Origin: Ferrovibrio sp036381655
GTDB taxonomy: Bacteria > Pseudomonadota > Alphaproteobacteria > Ferrovibrionales > Ferrovibrionaceae
Assembly: GCF_036381655.1 (NCBI RefSeq)
Contig: NZ_DASVCJ010000040.1
Location: 62,001 to 126,000 of the forward strand
Direction of reading: 5' to 3'
DNA: 64,000 nt
The position numbers and the translations under genes were made by a program. The notes under the pieces are model-generated. The model had not been told where the DNA came from. It was given only the letters and a program-made list of their open reading frames with translations, and ran no database searches. Shown in pieces: positions 26,877 to 34,503 of this stretch (position 1 is its first letter; each line of letters starts with the position of its first letter).

Positions 26877-27731
26877 GTGACGCAACCGATTTCCCGCATT
26901 CCCTTCAAGCCATTGCCCAGCGTGATCCCCGGCTACGGGATGATGCTGGGCCTGGCCGTTTTCTGGCTCAGCCTTGTGGTGCTGGTGCCGCTTTCGGCGC
27001 TGTTCCTGAAATCCGCCACGCTGGGCTGGGCGGCCTTCTGGGCGGCGATCAGCGGACCGCGCGTGCTCTATGCCCTGCGGCTCAGCTTCAGCACCGCCTT
27101 CGCCGCCGCCGCGTTCAACGCCGTCTTCGGCCTTCTGGTGGCCTGGGTCCTGGTGCGCTACCGCTTCCCCGGCCGGCGCATCGTCGATGCGATGATCGAC
27201 ATCCCCTTCGCCCTGCCGACGGCGATCGCCGGCATCGCCCTGACCACGCTGTGGTCCGATACCGGCTGGCTCGGCGGCCTGCTGGCGCCGCTCGGCATCA
27301 AGGTGGCGTTCACGCCGCTCGGCATCGTCGTCGCGCTGGTTTTCATCGGCCTACCCTTCGTGGTGCGCACCGTGCAGCCCGTGCTGGACGATTTCGACCG
27401 CGAATTGGAGGATGCCGCCGAAAGCCTCGGCGCCGGGCCGTGGCAGATTTTCCAAAGGGTCATCTGGCCCAGCATCATGCCGGCGGCGCTGACCGGCTTT
27501 GCGCTGGCCTGCGCGCGCGGGCTGGGCGAATACGGCTCGGTGATCTTCATCGCCGGCAACCTGCCGCTGAAATCCGAGATTGCGCCGCTGCTGATCGTCA
27601 TCAAGCTGGAAGAATTTTCCTATGCCGAGGCGACGGCGATCGCGGTGACCATGCTGATCGTTTCCTTCCTGCTGCTCTTGCTGATCAACAGCCTGCAGCG
27701 CTGGGCGGAACGGCGCGAAAGGCGCAGATAG
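26877..27731 (+). CDS. cysT: Sulfate ABC transporter permease CysT
   Basis: A 284-residue inner-membrane protein with six hydrophobic segments and the EAA-type loop (EDAAESLGAGPWQIFQRVIWP). IDIPFALPTAIAGIALTTLW and GLGEYGSVIFIAGN are typical for CysT/CysU. It pairs with CysW to form the sulfate channel. GTG 26877 is the preferred start, 19 bases after sbp; an ATG at 26817 would overlap sbp by 41 bases and add 20 residues. Confidence 0.94.
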   Translation: MTQPISRIPFKPLPSVIPGYGMMLGLAVFWLSLVVLVPLSALFLKSATLGWAAFWAAISGPRVLYALRLSFSTAFAAAAFNAVFGLLVAWVLVRYRFPGRRIVDAMIDIPFALPTAIAGIALTTLWSDTGWLGGLLAPLGIKVAFTPLGIVVALVFIGLPFVVRTVQPVLDDFDRELEDAAESLGAGPWQIFQRVIWPSIMPAALTGFALACARGLGEYGSVIFIAGNLPLKSEIAPLLIVIKLEEFSYAEATAIAVTMLIVSFLLLLLINSLQRWAERRERRR

Positions 27732-27733
27732 CC

Positions 27734-28621
27734 ATGACGGCGACACCGGATGCGATCACGGCGCGGCGCGTGCTGCTCAAGCCCGGGCGGTGGCTCGGCC
27801 GCGGCGCGCTGATCGTGGCGGCGCTGGCATTTTTGGGCATCTTCATCGCACTGCCGCTGCTGCTGGTTTTCCTGCAGGCCTTCGCGCAGGGCTGGAACGC
27901 CTATATCGCCGCGCTTGGCGAGCCGGATGCGGTGGCGGCGATCGAGCTGACCCTGCTGGTCGCCGCCATCACCGTGCCGCTCAACATGGCGTTCGGCCTG
28001 ATCGCTTCCTGGGCGATCACCAAATTCGAGTTCCGCGGCAAGAGCTTCCTGGTCACGCTGATCGATCTGCCTTTCTCGGTTTCGCCGGTGATTTCCGGCC
28101 TGATCTATGTGCTGGTCTTCGGGCTGCAGGGGTGGTTCGGCGCATGGCTGGAGCAGCACGACCTGCAGGTGATCTTCGCCGTGCCGGGCATCGTGCTGGC
28201 CACCATGTTCGTCACCTTCCCCTTCGTCGCCCGCGAACTGATTCCGATCATGCAGGAACAGGGCAATCTGGAGGAGGAGGCGGCCTTCACGCTGAACGCG
28301 TCCGGCTGGCAGACCTTCTGGCGCGTTACCTTGCCCAACGTGAAATGGGCGCTGCTTTATGGCGTGCTGCTGTGCAACGCGCGCGCCATGGGCGAGTTCG
28401 GCGCCGTCTCGGTGGTTTCGGGCCATATCCGCGGCTACACCAACACCATGCCGCTGCATGTCGAAATCCTCTACAACGAATACAATTTCGTCGCCGCCTT
28501 CGCCGTCGCCTCGCTGCTGGCGCTGCTCGCCATCGTCACCCTGATCCTGAAGACCCTGCTGGAATGGCGCCTGGCCCGCGAGCGCAAGCCCGCCCTGGCC
28601 GCCGCGTCCTCCGCCGCCTGA
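27734..28621 (+). CDS. cysW: Sulfate ABC transporter permease CysW
   Basis: A 295-residue membrane protein with six hydrophobic segments, homologous in layout to CysT. Landmarks are WAITKFEFRGKSFLVTLIDLPFSVSPVISGLIYVL, the EAA loop EEAAFTLNASGWQTFWRVTLPNV and RAMGEFGAVSVVSGHI. It starts 2 bases after the cysT stop, indicating translational coupling. With CysT it moves sulfate across the inner membrane, driven by CysA. Confidence 0.95.
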   Translation: MTATPDAITARRVLLKPGRWLGRGALIVAALAFLGIFIALPLLLVFLQAFAQGWNAYIAALGEPDAVAAIELTLLVAAITVPLNMAFGLIASWAITKFEFRGKSFLVTLIDLPFSVSPVISGLIYVLVFGLQGWFGAWLEQHDLQVIFAVPGIVLATMFVTFPFVARELIPIMQEQGNLEEEAAFTLNASGWQTFWRVTLPNVKWALLYGVLLCNARAMGEFGAVSVVSGHIRGYTNTMPLHVEILYNEYNFVAAFAVASLLALLAIVTLILKTLLEWRLARERKPALAAASSAA

Positions 28622-28639
28622 ACGAACGGACCGAAACAG

Positions 28640-29683
28640 ATGCGTATCGATGTCATTGGCGTTTCCCGTCAGTTCGGCGAATTCGAAGCGTTGCGCAAGG
28701 TCGATCTGACCGTGCAGTCGGGCGAGCTGGTGGCGCTGCTCGGTCCGTCCGGCTCGGGCAAGACCACGCTGCTGCGCGTGATCGCCGGGCTCGACTGGCC
28801 CGATAGCGGCGACATCAAGTTCGACGGCCGCAGCGCCGGCGGCCGGCCCGTCGGCGAACGCCAGGTCGGCTTCGTCTTCCAGCATTACGCGCTGTTCCGG
28901 CACATGACCGTGTTCGAGAATGTCGCCTTCGGCCTGCGCGTGCGGCCGCGAGCGCAGCGTCCGACGGAGCAGGACATCCGCGACAGGGTCGGCGAGCTGC
29001 TGAAGCTGGTGCAGATCGACTGGCTGGCCAACCGCATGCCGGCGCAGCTATCCGGCGGCCAGCGCCAGCGCGTCGCCCTCGCCCGGGCCCTGGCCATCGA
29101 ACCGTCCGTGCTGCTGCTGGACGAGCCCTTCGGCGCGCTGGACGCCAAGGTGCGCAAGGAGCTGCGCCGCTGGCTGCGCCGCCTGCACGAGCAGCTCGGC
29201 ATGACCTCGGTCTTCGTCACGCATGACCAGGAGGAGGCGCTGGAACTGGCCGACCGCGTCGTGGTGATGAACAAGGGAAGGATCGAGCAGATCGACACGC
29301 CGGCGCGGCTTTACGATCATCCGGCCACGCCCTTCGTCTCCAGCTTCCTCGGCGACAGCAACGCGCTGGATTGCCATGTGGCGGCGGGCTCGGTGCTGCT
29401 GCCGGGCCTGGACACCTCGGCGCTGGAGCGCGTCGACCTGCCGAATGGGCCGGCCCGGCTTTACGTGCGGCCGCATGACATCGCCATCGGCGCCGCTGCC
29501 GGCGGCGAGGCGACGGTCCGTTTCGTTTCCACCGTGGGCGCCTTCGTCCGCATCGAGGCCGAACTGCCCGATGGCCGCGTCGTCGAACTGACCCGCACCC
29601 GCGAGGAGCAGAGCGAGGATCCGCTGGCGCTCGGCGCGCGGGTCAGTCTGCGGCTCTACCGCGCCCAGGTTTTCGCCAGCTAG
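28640..29683 (+). CDS. cysA: Sulfate ABC transporter ATPase CysA
   Basis: A 347-residue ABC ATPase. Walker A is GPSGSGKTTLLR (about residue 37), the Q-loop lies in GFVFQHYALF, the signature is LSGGQRQRVALARAL (about 137), Walker B is LLLDEPFGALD, and the switch His is in VFVTHDQEEAL. A C-terminal TOBE-type domain (RLYVRPHDIAIG) follows, as in CysA. It couples ATP hydrolysis to sulfate uptake. Last gene of the operon; sulfur-starvation control is expected but no CysB-like site was identified. Confidence 0.95.
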   Translation: MRIDVIGVSRQFGEFEALRKVDLTVQSGELVALLGPSGSGKTTLLRVIAGLDWPDSGDIKFDGRSAGGRPVGERQVGFVFQHYALFRHMTVFENVAFGLRVRPRAQRPTEQDIRDRVGELLKLVQIDWLANRMPAQLSGGQRQRVALARALAIEPSVLLLDEPFGALDAKVRKELRRWLRRLHEQLGMTSVFVTHDQEEALELADRVVVMNKGRIEQIDTPARLYDHPATPFVSSFLGDSNALDCHVAAGSVLLPGLDTSALERVDLPNGPARLYVRPHDIAIGAAAGGEATVRFVSTVGAFVRIEAELPDGRVVELTRTREEQSEDPLALGARVSLRLYRAQVFAS

Positions 29684-29728
29684 ACGCGTTCGCAAGCTGG
29701 CCGGCCTTCGCCGAAGCGGCGCGGCGGC

Positions 29729-30274
29729 TTACTGCGCCGCCGCCCGCATCACCTTGGCCAGCAGGGCCAGCAGCATGGCGCGTTCCTCGGCGCTCAATCC
29801 GTCGGTGATCTTTTCCTCGTGGCGCTCGATCAGCCCGAGCGCTTTCCTGTAGATGCGCTGACCTTCGCCGGTGAGATTGAGCGCATGCGCGCGGCGGTCA
29901 TGCGGCACGCTGCGCCGTTCGACCAGACCGCGTTTTTCCAGCTTGTCCACTGCCGCGACGATGGTGGAGCGGTCCACCCCCAGGGCGCCGCCCAATTCGA
30001 TCTGCTTCAGGCCCGGATTGGCGGCGATGATCGCCAGCACGCCGAACTGGCCGGGCGTCATGCCGGCGGGGCTCAGCTTGGCGGTGACATTGGCCAGGAA
30101 ATCGCCGAACACCGCCTCCTGCGTGCGCCGCAGGGTATAGCCCAGCAGCCCCGGCAGCACGCCGAGCGCCGCCGCGCCGTTCCTGCGGTTGGCCTTTGCC
30201 GGGCTGCTTTCCGCGCCTGCGGCAGCCGTCGGCGCGGGGCGGTTCTTCTTCACGGAAATGTTCACATCTGCCAC
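29729..30274 (-). CDS. MarR-family transcriptional regulator
   Basis: A 181-residue regulator. The winged helix-turn-helix includes LTPGQFGVLAIIAANPGLKQIELGGALGVDRSTIVAAVDKLEKRGLVERRSVPHDRRAHALNLT-like sequence, with the conserved DxR of the wing (PHDRRAHAL). A Lys/Ala-rich N-terminal tail precedes it. GTG 30274 or GTG 30265 is the likely start; the frame continues upstream to an ATG at 30487, but that would run through a terminator hairpin and an operator. It diverges from the reductase-oxygenase operon and is its probable repressor, sensing an aromatic or acyl-CoA ligand as such MarR proteins commonly do. Confidence 0.88.
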   Translation of the reverse strand: MADVNISVKKNRPAPTAAAGAESSPAKANRRNGAAALGVLPGLLGYTLRRTQEAVFGDFLANVTAKLSPAGMTPGQFGVLAIIAANPGLKQIELGGALGVDRSTIVAAVDKLEKRGLVERRSVPHDRRAHALNLTGEGQRIYRKALGLIERHEEKITDGLSAEERAMLLALLAKVMRAAAQ

Positions 30275-30391
30275 TTGGAAACCCGTTTCACGACCCCATA
30301 TGGATGGCGTGCGACGGCATTCTTCCGCCGTCGCCGCTGCCGGGAGATCCCCCCCTTCCGGCATGCTAATGGCGCAGACATATTTGCGCAT

Positions 30392-30426
30392 AACGCCCGG
30401 TTCGCCCCCCGACCGGGCGTTTTTTC
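30392..30426 (+). terminator. Rho-independent terminator upstream of the oxygenase operon
   Basis: A perfect 10-bp stem AACGCCCGGT/ACCGGGCGTT (30392-30401 with 30412-30421), followed by TTTTTCTTTC on the plus strand. It lies upstream of the operon promoter, so it would stop plus-strand transcripts entering from the sulfate operon side. Confidence 0.75.
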
Positions 30427-30475
30427 TTTCTATAATCCTGTCTAGCCGATCCTGCCGGGATCGGCAATTGAACTG

Positions 30476-30496
30476 ATTGTTTGTCATGCAAACAAT
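30476..30496. promoter_or_regulatory. Palindromic operator, probably for the MarR regulator
   Basis: Arms ATTGTTTG (30476-30483) and CAAACAAT (30489-30496) are perfectly complementary around a 5-base centre. The site directly abuts the -35 hexamer at 30497, and its size and AT-rich arms are typical of MarR-family operators. Binding would block RNA polymerase. Confidence 0.7.
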
Positions 30497-30525
30497 TTGA
30501 CATCCCCCGGTTCGCGGCCTAGTAT
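30497..30525 (+). promoter_or_regulatory. Sigma70 promoter of the reductase-oxygenase operon
   Basis: -35 TTGACA (30497-30502, perfect consensus), 17-base spacer, -10 TAGTAT (30520-30525). Expected start is about 30532, 30 bases ahead of the GTG at 30562, which has an AGGAGG ribosome-binding site at 30546-30551. Confidence 0.8.
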
Positions 30526-30561
30526 CGGAATGGCCCGAGAGACGTAGGAGGAAGCGTTCCC

Positions 30562-31593
30562 GTGCCCCATCAGGTCATCGTCCGCCAATTGCCCGAGCCG
30601 ATCACCGTCGAGGACGGCGACACCATCCTCTCGGCGGCGCAATTCGCCGGCTTCGACTATCCCTGCGGCTGCCAGTCGGGCAATTGCGGCGCCTGCAAGT
30701 CGATGCTGATCCGCGGCGAGGTCGAGCTGATCCCCTATTCGGAATTCGCGCTGTCCGACGAAGAGCGCGCCGCCGGGCTGATCCTGGCCTGCCGCGCCAC
30801 GCTGCTGTCGGATTGCGAGGTGGCCTGGCTGGAGGAGGGCGAGATCGCCGCGCATCCGCAGCGCAAGCTGAGCTGCAGCGTGGCGAGCGTCGAGCCCGTC
30901 ACCCACGATATCCGCCGCATCCGGCTGACCATCGACAGCGGCGGGCCGTTCGATTTCTCCGCCGGGCAATATGCCGCCGTCACCTTTCCCGGCCAGCCGG
31001 TGCGCGACTATTCGATGGCGAGCCAGCCGGGCGAGAAGGAGCTGGAATTCCATATCCGCCTGGTGCCCGGCGGCAAGGTCAGCCCCTATGTGCTCGACCG
31101 CCTGCAGCCCGGCGACAAGGTCGCCGTCGAGGGCCCGCGCGGCATCTCGTTCTTGCGCGAAAACCACAGCGGCCCGATTCTCGCCCTGGCCGGTGGCTCG
31201 GGGCTGGCGCCGATCAAGTCGATCGTCGAGCGCGCGCTCAAGCTCGGCATGAAACAGCCGATCCATCTCTATTTCGGCGTGCGCGACGAGCGCGACCTGT
31301 ATCTGGAAGAGCATTTCCGCGCGCTGGAGAAACAGCACGCCAATTTCACCTTCACGCCGGTTCTCTCGCAGCCGAGCGGGCCGACCGAGCGGCGCACCGG
31401 CTTCCTCGCCGAAGCCGTGAAAGCCGACCATCCCGCGCTGGACGGCGCCAAGGCCTATCTCTGCGGCCCGCCGGTGATGGTCGAAACCTGCATGACGGCG
31501 TTGAGCGCGGCCGGATTGCCGCGCGAGCATTGCCATGCCGACGCCTTCTATACCGAGGCCGACAAGATCGCACTGAACAAAGGTGCCGCATGA
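30562..31593 (+). CDS. Ferredoxin-flavin oxygenase reductase component
   Basis: A 343-residue electron-transfer protein. The N-terminal plant-type [2Fe-2S] domain has YPCGCQSGNCGACKSMLIRGEVE with four Cys ligands (three in the CGCQSGNCGAC loop, the last in ILACRATLLSD). A flavin domain follows (RDYSMASQPG) and then an NAD(P)H domain (LALAGGSGLAPIKSIVE ... AYLCGPPVMVETCM). This is the architecture of phenol hydroxylase and naphthalene dioxygenase reductases. It would pass electrons from NADH to the diiron protein encoded two genes downstream. GTG start, first gene of the operon. Confidence 0.93.
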   Translation: MPHQVIVRQLPEPITVEDGDTILSAAQFAGFDYPCGCQSGNCGACKSMLIRGEVELIPYSEFALSDEERAAGLILACRATLLSDCEVAWLEEGEIAAHPQRKLSCSVASVEPVTHDIRRIRLTIDSGGPFDFSAGQYAAVTFPGQPVRDYSMASQPGEKELEFHIRLVPGGKVSPYVLDRLQPGDKVAVEGPRGISFLRENHSGPILALAGGSGLAPIKSIVERALKLGMKQPIHLYFGVRDERDLYLEEHFRALEKQHANFTFTPVLSQPSGPTERRTGFLAEAVKADHPALDGAKAYLCGPPVMVETCMTALSAAGLPREHCHADAFYTEADKIALNKGAA

Positions 31594-32510
31594 GTGAGGA
31601 GCTTAAAGACCGCGTGGCCCTGGTCAGCGGCGGCGGCCGCGGCATCGGCCTGGCCATCGCCAGGGACCTGATGGCGCGCGGCGCCAAGGTGGTGATCGCC
31701 GATAACGGCACCGGCATCGACGGCATGGGCGCCGATCCCACGGTGGCCGCCAACGCCGCCGCCGAAATCGGCGCGGTGGCGTTTCCGCAGAGCATCGCCA
31801 GCCCCGGCGCGGCGCGGCAGGCGGTGCAGCTTGCCATCGACAGCTTCGGCGCCATCGACATCGTGGTCAACAACGCGGCGATTCTGCGCGACGCCTTCAT
31901 CTTCAAAAGCGAGCCGGAGAATTTCGAGGCCGTGCTGCGCACCAACCTTTTCGCGGCCTTCTATCTCGCCGCCGCCGCGACGCCGGCGATGCGCGAACAG
32001 CAGAAGGCGGGGCGGACTTTCGGTCGCATCGTCAATATCGTTTCCTCCGCCGGCCTGTATGGCAATTTCGGCCAGGCCGCCTATGCCTCGGCCAAGGCCG
32101 GCCTGGTCGGCCTGACCCGCGTCGTCGCCATGGACATGGCGCGCGCGGGCGTGACCTGCAATGCCGTGGCGCCCTTCGCCGCCACCCGCGTGACCGACAG
32201 CATCAAGCCGGCCAACGAGGCGCAGGCCGCCTACAAGGAGCGCGCGCTGAAGATCGCGCCGCATCACGTCGCCACCCTGGTGAGCTGGCTCGCGTCGGAT
32301 CATGCGGCCAAGATCACCGGGCAGCTTTTCGGCGTGCGCGGCCGCGAGATTTTCCTGTTCAACCAGCCGCGGCCGGCGGCGCGCACCGCCCGGCTCGACC
32401 GGGACTGGGATTTCGCCGCGCTGAGCGAAGCCGCCGCGCGGGAATTCGCGCCGCATTACGCCGATCTGAAAACCGATCTCGAAGCCTTCAATACCGACCC
32501 CATCGTTTGA
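31590..32510 (+). CDS. SDR-family oxidoreductase, hydroxyacyl-CoA dehydrogenase-like
   Basis: A 306-residue classical SDR: VSGGGRGIGLAIA nucleotide loop, acidic residue in IADNGTG (favouring NAD), NNAAI, catalytic Ser in SSAGLYGN and YASAK. The extended C-terminus (about 60 residues beyond the core) and the overall pattern resemble the dehydrogenase units of multifunctional peroxisomal-type enzymes that act on hydroxyacyl-CoA. Its ATG overlaps the reductase stop (ATGA), showing tight coupling. A likely role is oxidation of a diol or hydroxyl made by the diiron oxygenase; this is an inference. Confidence 0.9.
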   Translation: MSEELKDRVALVSGGGRGIGLAIARDLMARGAKVVIADNGTGIDGMGADPTVAANAAAEIGAVAFPQSIASPGAARQAVQLAIDSFGAIDIVVNNAAILRDAFIFKSEPENFEAVLRTNLFAAFYLAAAATPAMREQQKAGRTFGRIVNIVSSAGLYGNFGQAAYASAKAGLVGLTRVVAMDMARAGVTCNAVAPFAATRVTDSIKPANEAQAAYKERALKIAPHHVATLVSWLASDHAAKITGQLFGVRGREIFLFNQPRPAARTARLDRDWDFAALSEAAAREFAPHYADLKTDLEAFNTDPIV

Positions 32511-32526
32511 TCTCAGGAGATGCCCG

Positions 32527-33240
32527 ATGAGTGCCGCAGCCCCGACCGTGAAAACCACCCATGACCTCGCCGGCCAGCCCGAGGAATTCCGCAAGGCGCT
32601 GGAGAAGATCGTCATCAGCCACGCCGTCAATGAACTCTATGGCGCGCGCGTCTTCGACGAGCCGGCCATCGCGCTGGCGCCGACCCCCTACGCCAAATGG
32701 CTGACCTGCCGCGTCGCCATGGAGGAATACGGCCATCATGTCCGCTTCCGCGAGCTGGGCGAGGAGATGGGCATCCCGGCGGAGAAGATGGTGCCGGGCG
32801 GCGACAAGAAGCCGCTGTCGATCTTCGAATTCCCGCTCAAGACCTGGGCCGAGTTCTGCGTCATCAAGGCGATCGCCGATCTGGCCGAGATCCTGCAGGT
32901 CGAGGACCTTGCGCATTGCTCCTTCCTGCCGCTGCGCAACCTGGCCCGCATGACCATGCCGGAGGAGCGTTTCCACGCCCAGTTCGGCAAGGATTTCTGC
33001 GACGAACTGCTGCAGACCGAAGCCGGCCGCGCCGAGGTGCAGGATGCCATCAACCGCTACTTCTCGTATCTGCCGGCCTTCTTCGGCAAGGCCGGATCGA
33101 AGAACAACGAGATCTACCGCAAATGGGGCATCAAGCAGCGCACCAACGAGGAGATGCTGGCGGATTATCTCGGCCGCGTGAAGGAGCTGGTCGAGGGCCA
33201 TTTCAAGCTCAAGCTGCCGGAACTGCCGGCGGCGGCGTAG
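32527..33240 (+). CDS. PaaA-like diiron oxygenase
   Basis: A 237-residue ferritin-like protein of the phenylacetic acid catabolic (PaaA/PaaC) family. Carboxylate-bridged diiron ligands are visible: Glu36, the first ExxH pair Glu67-His70 (MEEYGHHVRF) and the second pair Glu147-His150 (PEERFHAQFG), with a helix-three acid near Asp118/Glu121. PaaA inserts oxygen into phenylacetyl-CoA, but it needs PaaB, PaaC and PaaE; none except a reductase is encoded here. The protein is shorter than PaaA (about 310 residues). It probably forms a homomeric, reductase-dependent oxygenase on an aromatic or CoA-ester substrate. Confidence 0.85.
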   Translation: MSAAAPTVKTTHDLAGQPEEFRKALEKIVISHAVNELYGARVFDEPAIALAPTPYAKWLTCRVAMEEYGHHVRFRELGEEMGIPAEKMVPGGDKKPLSIFEFPLKTWAEFCVIKAIADLAEILQVEDLAHCSFLPLRNLARMTMPEERFHAQFGKDFCDELLQTEAGRAEVQDAINRYFSYLPAFFGKAGSKNNEIYRKWGIKQRTNEEMLADYLGRVKELVEGHFKLKLPELPAAA

Positions 33241-33364
33241 GCTTTTCGCGCGCCGCCCCGGCACGGCCGCGGGCCCGGGCATGACGAAGCGCCCGTTATG
33301 GGGTTAAATACCGAATGGAGTTCAATACTGAAATCCTCGCGCGGCGCGAGGAAGGGAAGCCGCC

Positions 33365-34435
33365 ATGAACCAGCAGACCGCGCCTGATCCATCCGTGCTG
33401 CAGCAGCGCAAGGCCTATTACGACAAGATCGCCACGCAGAAACTGGCGCCGCTCTGGGAAGTGCTGCATGGCCTGGTGATCAAGGAGCCGAAAAGCGCCT
33501 GCCAGCCGGCGATCTGGCGTTACGACGATATCCGCGACCACATCATGGAGGCCGGCCGGCTGATCACCGCCCGGGAGGCCGAGCGCCGCGTGCTGGTGCT
33601 GGAGAATCCCGGCATGCCCGGCCAGTCGCGCATCACCACGTCGCTCTATGCCGGGCTGCAGCTGATCATGCCGGGCGAGGTGGCGCCCTCGCATCGCCAT
33701 ACGCAATCCGCCCTGCGCTTCATCGTCGAGGGCAGCGGCGCCTATACCGCGGTGGACGGCGAGAAGACCATCATGGAGGAGGGCGATTTCGTCATCACGC
33801 CGTCATGGACCTGGCACGACCACGGCAACGATTCCGACAAGCCGATGGTGTGGATGGACGGCCTCGACATCCCGCTCGTGCAGGCCCTCGACTGCTCCTT
33901 CATGGAACGCTATCCGGAAGAGAGCCAGCCGCTGTCGCGCCCGGTCGGCGACGCCCTGGCGCGCTACGGCTCGGGGCTGCTGCCGGTCGATCACGAGGTG
34001 ACGACGCCGACCTCGCCGGTCTTCAACTATCCCTATCGCCGCACGCGCGAGGCGCTGGAGGCCATGCGGCGCACCGACGAATGGGATCCTTGCCACGGGC
34101 TGAAGCTGCAATATGTCAATCCGGCCACCGGCCAGTCGGCGATGCCGACCATCGGCACCTTCATGCAATTGCTGCCCAAGGGCTTTGCCGGCGAACGCTA
34201 CCGCTCGTCGGACGCCACCGTCTTCAGCGTGGTCGAGGGCAGCGGCTATACCATGGTGGGCGAGGGCGATGCGGCGCAGTGCTTCGACTGGGGCAAGCGC
34301 GATACCTTCGTGATCCCGAGCTGGGTGCCGCACCGCCATTACGCGCCGGAGCAGGATGCCGTGATCTTCAGCTTTTCCGACCGTCCGGTGCAGAAGGTGC
34401 TCGGCCTGTGGCGCGAAAGCCGCGGCAACCGGTGA
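33365..34435 (+). CDS. Gentisate 1,2-dioxygenase-like bicupin
   Basis: A 356-residue bicupin. The N-terminal part (IWRYDDIRDHIMEAGRLITAREAERRVLVLENPG) is very like gentisate 1,2-dioxygenase. Cupin 1 carries the Fe(II) ligands His110, His112 and a His at 151 or 153 (SHRHTQSALRF, WTWHDHG). Cupin 2 (PKGFAGERYRSSDATVFSVVEGSG) lacks the HxH pair, as in many gentisate enzymes. It would open a dihydroxylated ring between the carboxyl- and hydroxyl-bearing carbons. It lies 124 bases after the diiron gene, same strand, perhaps with its own promoter. No maleylpyruvate isomerase or hydrolase is nearby. Confidence 0.87.
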   Translation: MNQQTAPDPSVLQQRKAYYDKIATQKLAPLWEVLHGLVIKEPKSACQPAIWRYDDIRDHIMEAGRLITAREAERRVLVLENPGMPGQSRITTSLYAGLQLIMPGEVAPSHRHTQSALRFIVEGSGAYTAVDGEKTIMEEGDFVITPSWTWHDHGNDSDKPMVWMDGLDIPLVQALDCSFMERYPEESQPLSRPVGDALARYGSGLLPVDHEVTTPTSPVFNYPYRRTREALEAMRRTDEWDPCHGLKLQYVNPATGQSAMPTIGTFMQLLPKGFAGERYRSSDATVFSVVEGSGYTMVGEGDAAQCFDWGKRDTFVIPSWVPHRHYAPEQDAVIFSFSDRPVQKVLGLWRESRGNR

Positions 34436-34503
34436 CGAAACACCGTCCCGGCATACGCCGCCGCCGATGAGGATGCCGGCCGGAACGAGAACGAGGGTGA
34501 GCC

